Shown piece by piece: positions 8,708-17,104 of a DNA stretch of 21,688 bases. The stretch lies in assembly GCA_025349905.2 (NCBI GenBank), contig MU624604.1:1-21688 (forward strand), in the 5' to 3' direction. Every line of letters starts with the position of its first letter. Position 1 is the stretch's first letter. Below the pieces are notes generated by a model. That model saw only the letters and a list, made by a program, of their open reading frames with translations. It searched no databases and was not told where the DNA came from. The DNA comes from Blastocladiella britannica (lineage: Eukaryota; Blastocladiomycota; Blastocladiomycetes; Blastocladiales; Blastocladiaceae). The position numbers were made by a program, and so were the translations under genes.

Positions 8708-10435
8708 ATGACCTTCCGTGCTGCTACCATTTCCGGCCTCCCCGCAGGCGTCCAGCTGCTGGCCCCCGTGCCCGAGGCTGCCCGGTCGATTCTGTCGCCG
8801 GCCGCTCTGCACTTTGTGGCCACGCTCCACCGCACGTTCAACCCCACGCGCACGCAGCTGCTGCTCGCGCGCCAGTTGCGCCAGCAGCGCCTCGATGCCG
8901 GCGAGCTTCCTGATTTCCTGCCCGCGACCAAGCCGATCCGCGACAACAGCGAGTGGAAGGGTGCCGTGCCCGCTCCGGGCCTGGTGGACCGCCGCGTCGA
9001 GATCACGGGCCCCGTCGACCGCAAGATGGTCATCAACGCCCTGAATGCCGGCGCCCAGACGTTCATGGCCGATTTCGAGGACTCCACCGCCCCGACCTGG
9101 GAGAACCTGGTGGTCGGCCAAGCCAACCTGCGCGACGCGGTGGCCCGCACCATCGCCTACACTGGCCCGAACGGCAAGGAGTACAAGCTCCGCTCTGACG
9201 GCAAGCTGGCCACGCTGCTTGTTCGGTATGGTTTTTTTACCTTTTTTTTTTCTTCATGCACTTGTGGCGGTGCACGGCCTTTGAAAAAAAAAAAACATAG
9301 TCCCCGAGGATGGCACATGGACGAGAAGCACCTCCTCATTGACGGCGCGCCCTGCTCGGCCTCGATCTTTGACTTTGGCCTGTACTTTTTCCACAACGCT
9401 TGGAAGACGGTCGAGATTGGCCACGGCCCGTACTTTTACCTGCCCAAGATGGAGTCGCACCTCGAGGCGCGCCTGTGGAACGACATTTTCAACTTTGGCC
9501 AGGACTGGATCAGCATGCCCCGCGGCACCATTCGCGGCACCGTGCTCATCGAGACCCTGCTGGCGGCGTACGAGATGGACGAGATCATTTACGAGCTGCG
9601 CCAGCACTCGTCGGGCCTCAACTGCGGTCGCTGGGACTACATCTTTTCGTACATCAAGAAGCTGCGCAGCCACCCGCAGTTTGTGCTGCCCGGCCGCGCC
9701 GACGTAGGCATGACGACACCGTTCATGGACGCGTACGTGCGCCTGCTCATCCAGACCTGCCACAAGCGCGGCGTGCACGCGATGGGCGGCATGGCGGCCC
9801 AGATCCCCATCAAGGGCAACGCCGAGGCCAACGCGGCCGCCATGGTCAAGGTGCGCGCCGACAAGCTGCGCGAGGTGCGCGCCGGCCACGACGGCACGTG
9901 GGTGGCGCACCCGGACCTGGTGCCAGTGGCGCGCGGCGTCTTTGACGAGCACATGCCCGGCCCGCACCAGATGCACATTCGCCGCGAGGACGTGAGCGTG
10001 ACGGCCGCGCAGCTGGTGGACCCGACGTGCAAGGGCGAGATTGACGAGCAGTCGGTGCGCACCAACATCAACATTGCCCTGCAGTACACGGAGGCGTGGC
10101 TCCGCGGCTCGGGGTGCGTGCCGATCCACAACCTGATGGAGGACGCGGCCACCGCCGAGATTTCGCGCTCGCAGCTGTGGCAGTGGGTGCGCCACAGCGT
10201 CGTGCTCAAGGACGGCCAGGCGGTTACCCCGCAGCTGGTGAATGCGCTGCTCGACGATGAGGTTAACCTGCTGGCCGCGCAGTGGGGCGCCGACAAGGCC
10301 GCGCGCTCCAAGCTGCCGCTGGCCAAGCAGTACCTGCACGCCATGATTCAGGGCCGCGACTTCCCGGACTTTATCACGACGCTGTGCTACGATGCGATCA
10401 CGTCCGCGAGCCCTGCTGGCAAAGCCAAGTTGTAA
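8708..10435 (+). CDS. Malate synthase (glyoxylate cycle, peroxisomal type)
   Basis: Condenses glyoxylate with acetyl-CoA to malate, allowing growth on acetate or fatty acids. Exons 8708-9225 and 9301-10435 give 550 aa, the normal length for the A-type enzyme. Splicing joins LLVR to [10 protein letters not shown], a conserved block. Family landmarks: [32 protein letters not shown] with the metal/substrate-binding residues; the signature [16 protein letters not shown] from residue 273; and [11 protein letters not shown], whose Asp (454) is the expected catalytic base. The C-terminus is AKL, a functional variant of the PTS1 signal, so peroxisomal import is likely. Very strong C/G third-position bias suggests high expression. 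The 75-nt intron is stop-free in frame, T-rich after the donor and has an A12 run just before the acceptor. The gene is divergent from the complex I-like gene and 119 nt before the BTB gene. Confidence 0.97.
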   Translation: MTFRAATISGLPAGVQLLAPVPEAARSILSPAALHFVATLHRTFNPTRTQLLLARQLRQQRLDAGELPDFLPATKPIRDNSEWKGAVPAPGLVDRRVEITGPVDRKMVINALNAGAQTFMADFEDSTAPTWENLVVGQANLRDAVARTIAYTGPNGKEYKLRSDGKLATLLVRYGFFTFFFSSCTCGGARPLKKKKHSPRGWHMDEKHLLIDGAPCSASIFDFGLYFFHNAWKTVEIGHGPYFYLPKMESHLEARLWNDIFNFGQDWISMPRGTIRGTVLIETLLAAYEMDEIIYELRQHSSGLNCGRWDYIFSYIKKLRSHPQFVLPGRADVGMTTPFMDAYVRLLIQTCHKRGVHAMGGMAAQIPIKGNAEANAAAMVKVRADKLREVRAGHDGTWVAHPDLVPVARGVFDEHMPGPHQMHIRREDVSVTAAQLVDPTCKGEIDEQSVRTNINIALQYTEAWLRGSGCVPIHNLMEDAATAEISRSQLWQWVRHSVVLKDGQAVTPQLVNALLDDEVNLLAAQWGADKAARSKLPLAKQYLHAMIQGRDFPDFITTLCYDAITSASPAGKAKL

Positions 10436-10554
10436 TTTTTTTTTCTTGTCTTTTCCTTCATATTGTCTAATTGATCATTCATTTCCCGGCGGGTGTGTGC
10501 CGCCACCCTATTTTTCTTCGTGTTTTCTCCTTGATCGACGCATATCAAACGAAA

Positions 10555-12498
10555 ATGAGCAAAACGCATGCCATCACCTGGGACGTGCATGAGCTGGTCC
10601 CTGGCCAAGTGTTCCACTTTGCGACAGTCCCCGCGCCGGCCAGCGATGCCGAGTTCCCGTCCAAGCATGACGTACCTTTGAGCATGCAGGCCACCGCCAA
10701 GTGCGATTTTGATGGCCAACTGACGTTATCCATGTCCCGCGATGGAACGGCGGCGCTCAGTGCGACACGGTACACTCTATGTGCGACTTTGCCATCTCTG
10801 GCGCGTCCCTCGGTCGGTGGAGCAGACCGGCTGATGGGCGTGCAAGTGACGCTGATGGCCACTTTGCCGGAAGACGACGACGACAACGCTGTGGCGGCGA
10901 CGGTGGTGGACACGACTAGATCTACGACAACCACCAAAAAACACCAAACGAGCCGCCCTCGTGCGACCGGCTCGGCCTATATCCCACGGCGCCTCGCGGC
11001 CGACGTTGCCCTGTTGAAGGACCGATACCCGGGCGTGGCTGGCGCCCAGGACGCTCAGGCGACCATCCGTCTCGGCTTGAATCCATTCCTGCTGCCTCCC
11101 GATCAGACGAACATTTTCGTCATTCTCACGCCCGTCCTGAACTCGGGCTCGACACGAGGGCCTGGCCGCCGCTCTAGCAGCAGCAGCGAAAGCGACTCGG
11201 ACGACGACCACGAAAGCGGCGCAACCATGGCGAGTGAAGGGAGTGTCCCGGCCAGCGTCCCAACGCCATTTCCCGCGCCGTCCCCCATCAACCCGGTCAC
11301 CACTTTGTCGCCTATCGTGTTTTCCAATCACCCAGGAGCCAGCGCAACGTGTGCCGGTCTCCCACTGCACTTTCTGAATCGCCCGGGGATCTGTGATGTG
11401 ATGTTTTGCTTTGCACCATCCGTCGACGCGGCTGGGAACGAGTCGCCAGCCCGGCTCTCTGCCTCACGCGCGGCCCTCGCCAAGGCATCTCCCTTTTTCG
11501 AGCGCCTGTTCATCGGGGCCGCAAACTGGTCCGACTCGGCCGCGTCCACGATCGACTACCCCGAGTGGCCAGCCGCGGCGGCGGCGCTATGCTTTGTGCA
11601 CATGTACACTGGCTGGTGTCCACCAGGCGCGCTCCCGGCCGGGTCAACAGAGGAGCTGGAGCACACTGCGTCCACCCTGAGCCCCTTGCTGGGCACGGTA
11701 GGCTTTGCAGACCCAGCGGCCCTTGCCATCTCGCAGTGGCTGGAGGTCATTCAACTGTCGCGCATGCTGGAGCTCCCCGCCCTCTGTCGGGCCGCCGTCG
11801 ACGTGGCCTGTGGCGCCCTCGCCGTCCACCAGAGCACCTTGTTGCCAATTCACCCCTTTCACCAAGGGGGCATGCCTCGACTCAGCACCGACCCTTCAGT
11901 TGCGGTGGCCACGGAGCCCGAGGCCCGCGATTCCGTTTCCGTCGGCGCTGCCGGTGCGGCGGCCATGCTCGATAACGCGGCATTCGCCGACTGCGTGCTG
12001 GTCCCGGGCCCCGCTCGCTTGGCGCCGGCGTATGCCCTGCCGACCCGTGTCGGGATATACGCTTCCCGCGCCCTACTTGCCCTCTTGTCCCCATACTTTC
12101 AGCGCCGCGTGATGTCTCTGCCACCCATCGACGACACACCTTCTTCATCGGCTCCAATGCTTACACGCATCGAGTTCCCAGACCTGACGGCCCACGCGCT
12201 CGCGCTGTGCGTGATTCATATGTACACAGGCTGGGACCCAGTGTCCCCGCTCCCGACCGCCTCCGATCCGTCGACTGGTCCCAGCGGACGCGCCGTGGAC
12301 GCGCTTGTTGCTGAGTATGGGTGCGCTCCCAGCTCGTTTGATCTGGACGCATGGTTTGACGTCATTGAGGCCGCGGACGAGCTTGCGCTGCCGCGGCTGG
12401 CGGTGACTTGCCGCGGAGAAGTGATTCGCACGCTGCGCCGCGAGCTGGCAGACGCGGAGCGTGTGTGGAGCTCTCCTCGTCCGTCCGCGGGCAAGTAA
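10555..12498 (+). CDS. Tandem BTB/POZ domain protein
   Basis: One exon, 647 aa, from ATG 10555, the first ATG after the malate synthase stop. Residues 1-190 look beta-rich and begin THAITWDVHEL; a MATH-like domain is possible but unproven. Residues 200-270 are low complexity (SSSSSESDSDDD, then Pro/Ser). BTB1 spans about 268-430: ICDVMFCF, ASRAALAKASPFFERLF, then HMYTGW at 349-354. BTB2 spans about 470-635: FADCVLV, ASRALLALLSPYFQRRV, then HMYTGW at 555-560. Each is followed by 'W.dVI...dEL.LP.L', the usual BTB helical end. BTB proteins commonly act as dimerising adaptors, often for cullin-3 ubiquitin ligases. No Kelch, ankyrin or zinc-finger partner is present, so the substrate is unknown. 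Confidence 0.8.
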   Translation: MSKTHAITWDVHELVPGQVFHFATVPAPASDAEFPSKHDVPLSMQATAKCDFDGQLTLSMSRDGTAALSATRYTLCATLPSLARPSVGGADRLMGVQVTLMATLPEDDDDNAVAATVVDTTRSTTTTKKHQTSRPRATGSAYIPRRLAADVALLKDRYPGVAGAQDAQATIRLGLNPFLLPPDQTNIFVILTPVLNSGSTRGPGRRSSSSSESDSDDDHESGATMASEGSVPASVPTPFPAPSPINPVTTLSPIVFSNHPGASATCAGLPLHFLNRPGICDVMFCFAPSVDAAGNESPARLSASRAALAKASPFFERLFIGAANWSDSAASTIDYPEWPAAAAALCFVHMYTGWCPPGALPAGSTEELEHTASTLSPLLGTVGFADPAALAISQWLEVIQLSRMLELPALCRAAVDVACGALAVHQSTLLPIHPFHQGGMPRLSTDPSVAVATEPEARDSVSVGAAGAAAMLDNAAFADCVLVPGPARLAPAYALPTRVGIYASRALLALLSPYFQRRVMSLPPIDDTPSSSAPMLTRIEFPDLTAHALALCVIHMYTGWDPVSPLPTASDPSTGPSGRAVDALVAEYGCAPSSFDLDAWFDVIEAADELALPRLAVTCRGEVIRTLRRELADAERVWSSPRPSAGK

Positions 12499-12808
12499 AT
12501 ATATACTCCTAAAAGAAGTTCCTCCTCCATGTTTCAGTCGGCCCTCTTTTTTTTTTCAACAAAAAGTCAGCTGCCGTCGGGCGCCGCCACGCTCAAGCGT
12601 AATACTTCCTCCTTTATCCGATACGCGAGTGACTTTTCGACTGCATGCGCGTATTTGCAATCATAATGCCATCGAATGGCGTGCTTCCTCGCAAGAAAAT
12701 TGCCAAAGACACCTTATTCTCTGATTTCGTCCTCGAGCTACACGTCCGACACTCGTTTTTATTAACGCTGATACATCAAGACGTCAAGATCCACCCATTT
12801 TGTACACT
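12499..12808. other. Intergenic region with a small upstream ORF
   Basis: This 310-bp stretch holds the 3' end of the BTB gene and the promoter and leader of the following gene. A T run lies at about 12548-12558. A 48-codon frame (12666-12812) ends by overlapping the next start codon. I see no TATA box of good quality. Confidence 0.5.
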
Positions 12809-12812
12809 ATGA
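12666..12812 (+). CDS. Putative upstream ORF, 48 aa, overlapping the next ATG (ATGA)
   Basis: ATG 12666 opens a frame of 48 codons (MPSNGVLPRKKIAKDTLFSD...) whose TGA at 12810-12812 overlaps the ATG at 12809-12811 in an ATGA arrangement. Whether it is transcribed in the leader is unknown. A 48-codon open frame is not rare by chance, and the composition is AT-rich with no family match, so this may be coincidence. Confidence 0.25.
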   Translation: MPSNGVLPRKKIAKDTLFSDFVLELHVRHSFLLTLIHQDVKIHPFCTL

Positions 12813-13780
12813 AGACTGCCCAGGCCACCTCTGCCAGCCCACCACAAACCCCGTTGTGGTCGCCGCTTCCAAGGCCGTTGCGGCAACCGTCGATCGATGA
12901 GGTTGCCTTTCGAAGCATTTCAAGGACACCAGTGCACTCGTATCCATATACGCCGTCGCCTTCTCCCCGTAATGACTCTCTTCACAAGATCAGCGAGTCG
13001 ATCAAGAGCCCCAGCGCCACCGCAAACAAATGGAGCATTCCCTTTCCGCCCCCCATTGCTCCTTCCTACCAAGCGCGATTGCATGCCACTCCAGCTTTCG
13101 TTGTTCCTCCAATTGTCAAGTCGCATCCCCTTCCACATCAACAAGTCTTGATCGGTAGCAATGACGCACCAGTAGTACCGCATGTACCTCGCACACCGGT
13201 TGCTCCCAATCCAAGGATATGCATTTTATTGTCTGCCACCACATTGCTGATCGGATCCTGGCGATGCGACGCGAGTAACGCAACAACACCAAGACTGTTG
13301 GGCTGCAGAGCGTATGCGAGTGCCCAAGTATTTGAATGGAGGGTGCGCGCCGGCGCGCACATGTACCGGCTCGTGGTCCGATTTAGCTCCATCGATTGCA
13401 TCGTCATGTATGGCGAGCTACGCCACGACGACGACAATGATGGTGACGACAATCAACCGCCTCTTGCTTGTCTCGAGCTGCGACTCCGCGATGCACCGGA
13501 ACTCGCGCAATGGCATACGGACGTCGGCACAGGAAACGGACTGTGGGTCCCTGCTGTTGCCAATGTCACGCCAGACGAGATCGAGGCCGCGACTGGCGAA
13601 CGCGTGCATTACTTGATCGGGCCTCGTGCCGCGCTTGTCCAGCAAATGCGCCAAGTACTCAAGCAGCACGACGCAGCGGGACTGCGCCGGGTACTGGGTG
13701 CGGGGTCTGGAGCTGGGGCGAGGATTGATTGGGATCGATTTCGAGATGCAGGTGCTGGAACCAGGACCATATATAAATAG
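12809..13780 (+). CDS. Hypothetical protein, 323 aa, conserved-looking C-terminal domain
   Basis: One exon from ATG 12809 to TAG 13778-13780. Residues 1-130 are Pro/Ser-rich and disordered, with several SP/TP sites that could be kinase targets. From about 137 the chain looks folded: ICILLSATTLLIGSWRC, then ASAQVFEWRVRAGAHMYRL, VVRFSSIDCIVM, an acidic DDDNDGDDN insert, LACLELRLRDAPELAQW, and a C-terminal helix QMRQVLKQHD. This faintly recalls an uncharacterised domain in plant and fungal proteins with 'IG.W', a Trp-Glu strand and a 'W.dI..I' strand, but I cannot name it. The gene ends 8 bp before the stop of the convergent transporter gene. No function is assigned. Confidence 0.6.
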   Translation: MKTAQATSASPPQTPLWSPLPRPLRQPSIDEVAFRSISRTPVHSYPYTPSPSPRNDSLHKISESIKSPSATANKWSIPFPPPIAPSYQARLHATPAFVVPPIVKSHPLPHQQVLIGSNDAPVVPHVPRTPVAPNPRICILLSATTLLIGSWRCDASNATTPRLLGCRAYASAQVFEWRVRAGAHMYRLVVRFSSIDCIVMYGELRHDDDNDGDDNQPPLACLELRLRDAPELAQWHTDVGTGNGLWVPAVANVTPDEIEAATGERVHYLIGPRAALVQQMRQVLKQHDAAGLRRVLGAGSGAGARIDWDRFRDAGAGTRTIYK

Positions 13781-13788
13781 TATACATT

Positions 13789-15266
13789 TTAAGAGCTGCT
13801 ATTCCGTCGCAGTAAATAGTACGGCACGATCCCGGCGGCCATAAATGCCCACGATAGTGCCGCCGGCACGACTTGGTCCGCGTCAAAGAACGGGAAAATA
13901 CACAAAAACAGGGCCACGGCGACAATAAACAGCGGCGCCACCAGTGGGACCGTGACTGCGCCTTCTGGAGCGGGCCCCCGTCGCTTGAGGACAAATAGCG
14001 CGAGGGCCGTCAGTCCGTAAAACACCCATAGCGGGTACGATACGAGCGTGATGATGGTCCAGAAAATTTCACCCTTAGGTGGCGTCCACACCAGCGCCAG
14101 CGACATGACCAAGTTGAATGCCAGCGCGTTGAGTGGGGTGCCGGTTCGTGGGTGCACAGCGGCGAACCACGATGCGGGAAACATGAGCCGGGTTTCGCCC
14201 TGCGCCTGAGCGATGCGCGACGCAGAGTACAGGACCACGTAGCAGCAGGCAAACACCACGACGGCAATGGCCGCGGTCACGGCCGTTGCGCCCGTGGTAC
14301 CAAATAGCTTTGTTGCCCACTGAGACGCAATGCCCTCGGAAAGCGTCGACATGTCGTCAAACGAGAGCACCACAAAGAAGCTGATGTTGGCAATCAAGTA
14401 CAGTACCGCCACGGTGGAAATACCGAGCAGTGTCGCGCGCTTGATGTTGCGCTCGGGCTCCCGCAGCTCGGAAAGGGACGATGCCAAGTTGGAGAACCCG
14501 TCGTACGCCCATAGAACTTTGAATAGCGCGCTGGCCCATGTGCCCGGGTTGATGGTTGTTCCAGCCACCAAGTGCTGGGCCGAGAAACTGTCCAGAGTGC
14601 GCGCCGACGGCGCCACGCCGACCAATACCGCCACGCCGGTCCCCGAGAAGAGCGTCAGCATGAGCACCGACGCGGCCGCGACCCACGTCAGAATCGCGCC
14701 AGCGGTGTGGTTGGACGGCACGCATGCCAGAGTCTGCAAGACCAACACAGCCGACCCGATCCACCGGTTGGTTGACTCGGCGGTGCCAAACGCGCCCGGA
14801 AACGCCGCCGTCAAGTACTGTCCAACCAAGTACGCAAGCGATGCATTGTACCCGGGATTGATGAGGACCAAGCGCGTCCACGAGTACACGATTGCCAAGA
14901 ACCGGTGCGGGCGTGGGAATGCGGCATCGAGGAAGGGGGCATCGCCACCCGATAGGGTGATGCGGGATCCGAGCTCGGCATAGTTGAGGGCCGCGACCGA
15001 GGCCACCAGCGCGCCAAAGATCCATAGCGCGAGCGACGGGAGCGTGGATCCTACGAGTCCGACGACCTTTCCAGGGTTGGTGAAGATCCCAGAGCCGATT
15101 GTGGCACTACATATTTGATTTGTTAAAGTGTGTGCGTGAGAAAGAGAGGAAAGGCCAAAACGAACCCAATGATCAAGGCCGCGCCTTGGTACATGTTGAG
15201 GCGAGGTGCGTTCATGGCACCACTGCCAGTCGCTGGCAGGCCCTTTTCGTGATCCGTGAAGGTCAT
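13789..15266 (-). CDS. Amino-acid transporter, LAT/SLC7 type (APC superfamily)
   Basis: Exons 15266-15166 and 15106-13789 give 472 aa. Splicing restores the TM1 core LNMYQGAALIIGATIGSGIF, whose GSGIF is the unwound substrate-binding motif of LAT-type carriers. About twelve hydrophobic segments follow, including LPSLALWIFGALVASVAALNY (TM2), the TM3 region with YSWTRLVLINPGYNASLAY, a TM6-like stretch FKVLWAYDGFSNLA followed by LSELREPERNIKRA, and WTIITLVSYPLWVFYGLTAL near the C-terminus. The REPERNIKRA loop is typical of LAT/SLC7 proteins. Members exchange or import neutral or cationic amino acids across the plasma or vacuolar membrane; specificity cannot be read. There is no long N- or C-terminal tail, so a heavy-chain partner or arrestin-site regulation is not evident. 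The 59-nt intron has donor GTTCGT. Confidence 0.9.
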
Positions 15267-15557
15267 TGTGATGTTTTCTCTGGTTTAGATACTGTTGTAT
15301 TCTTGTTGGTAACAATAGCAGAGTGGGTGGGAGCGGCTACCCTTTGTAGTGCCAAGGACGGCGTTGGGGTCCAGCATTTTTTATTTGATGCGATGTGATC
15401 CGAGAATAGCAAGCGATGGATTGTATGTGTTGGCGAGATGAAAGTTAATTTTGGAAGCGGCCAACGAGAACACTCTTTGCTGCCTGCATGCAGCTGCGGC
15501 AAAATGGACAGCGATAATCGGACATCAAGGAGACAAGACTCTTTTTTTGCATTTGCT
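15267..15557. other. Upstream region of the transporter gene / 3' region of PTPA gene
   Basis: About 290 bp between two minus-strand genes, containing the transporter promoter and the PTPA 3' end. I see no clear TATA box or other named element. Short open frames on both strands lack coding bias. Confidence 0.45.
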
Positions 15558-16862
15558 TTATCCGGCAATGGGGGCAAAGGGAAAGACCACGCCAAACTTG
15601 ATGTGCTGCACAATCGGGAACTTGGAGAGTACCTCTGCCACGTACATTTTGAGCATGCCCCCGTTGACCTTGGCCCAGCGCGGGACATCCGAAATATCGT
15701 ACAGCATGCGCGAATGTTCAAAGAAGGGTCCATTTTTTGTCTATTGTTTTCCTTGTATCAGTTCTTGTTTCCACATTGCAAATGGGAAAAGCGGACCCGG
15801 TGGATGTAGTGAATACAGCTGAGGTACATGTAATCGGCGGCAAAGTGCTCGACCAGTTCCTTGTCCAAGATGGACGACGGCCGGATATGCTTGTGATCTA
15901 TTAAAATACGGCGTCAATTCAAAATTGAGGCATGCCAGAAGAAGGACATACGAACCAATCAGCTGCGAGGATCCCCAGTAGTACGGCACGAACTGGAAAT
16001 CGTCAAGACCCCAGACGCCATGCGACCCAGCAGGCTCGAGGTTGTAGGTCCGCTGCAAGTGCCGTACGAGCTCCAGGTACCGCGGCATCACCACCAGGCC
16101 TATACCCTGAAACACGTCTGTGTCGTGCTGCCGCATCCCACCGGTCGGGTCCAGGACCGCGAGCAGCTCCAGCGCGCCCAGGAACATAACAAACGCGAGC
16201 TCGTGTCCGGACCCGTAATCGATGCGAGTCGCATTCCCAAACGCGTCCACCAGGTACGCGACCAGTTCATCTCGCACCCGTGCTGCAGCGACCAGGTCGG
16301 CGGCCAACGCGCTCTGCACGTCAGGGCCGGCGGCTGCCAGGACCACATTCACGAGTTCCGGTGCCTGCGCATCGACCAAACTCAAATACGTCCGGAACGC
16401 CTTGTTCCCAAACCGGCCGCGGGCCTGAGGCTCGGGCGGCGCCTGGTCCGTGAGCGACTGCAAGGTGTCGAGAACCGTGACCAGCGCCGTGATTGCTGGT
16501 GGATCGTCATCGCGGGCACGGCGGCACGGCGCGTGGGTGACAGCGGCATTGACGGTCTGCAGGAACCATGCCAGACGCACAAATGCCTCGCTGTTGAGCC
16601 AAGGGCCGAGATCGGCCGCCGACATGATCCGGCGCACGGGCGATCCGTCGGGCGGGCAGCCTGAATCAAGAGCAGACCGCGCTGCAACGGCAGCGGTTCC
16701 AAACTCGGATACGGGCACGGGCGGGCGGCGGTCAATGGGTGCCAGTGGGGCGTGCGGCGGCGGTGGGGCGGCAGTCGGAGGTAACATGGACGGGTGCACG
16801 GGCGTGCCGCCGGCGGTGGGCACGTGTTGCCTGGTGGACGGCGAGTATAATGGCCGGTTCAT
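15558..16862 (-). CDS. PP2A activator PTPA (peptidyl-prolyl isomerase, Rrd1/Rrd2 family)
   Basis: Activates protein phosphatase 2A catalytic subunit and has prolyl isomerase activity. Exons 16862-15956, 15897-15797 and 15740-15558 give 396 aa. Residues 1-77 form a Pro-rich extension. The domain starts near 80 ([21 protein letters not shown]). Family blocks follow in order: [12 protein letters not shown] (149-160), [10 protein letters not shown] (215-224), [35 protein letters not shown] (273-291) and [17 protein letters not shown] across intron 1. The third exon supplies [30 protein letters not shown] and [10 protein letters not shown], ending FAPIAG. Introns are 58 and 56 nt. The start at 16862 is preferred because the upstream open frame overlaps the TATA box and leader of the divergent gene. 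Which paralogue (Rrd1 or Rrd2) is not clear. Confidence 0.93.
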
Positions 16863-17104
16863 ACTTGAGTGTGGTGGGTGTGGCGTTGAATGAAAAAAAG
16901 AGTGCGAAAGAGAGAAGTGACAAATCAATCCGGTAACTCCAGTGGTCACGGACCGAGGGGAGACCGGGCAGGTCGGTGGGCCGAGAGTAGCTGACGCAAG
17001 CACACACGCAATCTTGTCTCTATAAAGACGGCCGCAAAGTTCCATTCTCCACACTTTTCACTCATCACTACCTTCAACACTCAACTCAACTTAACACACA
17101 TAAA
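16863..17104. promoter_or_regulatory. Divergent promoter between PTPA and ETR1-like genes
   Basis: A 242-bp stretch separates the two start codons. On the plus strand a perfect TATAAAG is at 17021-17027, followed by a leader without any G (17040-17104). No matching element is clear for the PTPA direction; that side is AT/T-rich near 16888-16910. Confidence 0.6.
17021..17027 (+). promoter_or_regulatory. TATA box of the ETR1-like gene
   Basis: TATAAAG lies 78-84 bp upstream of ATG 17105. A CA/CT-rich leader follows, consistent with transcription starting about 20-40 bp downstream of the TATA box. Confidence 0.65.

Noticed and set aside
9254..10339. 361-codon open frame antisense to malate synthase
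   Set aside because: It mirrors the extreme G/C third-position bias of the sense gene, which removes stops from an antisense frame. The translation is Val/Arg/His/Leu-rich with no motif.
10471..10554. N-terminal extension of the BTB protein upstream of 10555
   Set aside because: It has no ATG (it would need a TTG start), is pyrimidine-rich leader sequence and adds no domain.
16863..17054. Upstream in-frame extension of PTPA to 17054
   Set aside because: It would overlap the TATA box and leader of the divergent gene, and the extra residues look non-coding; the start at 16862 leads directly into the Pro-rich N-terminus.
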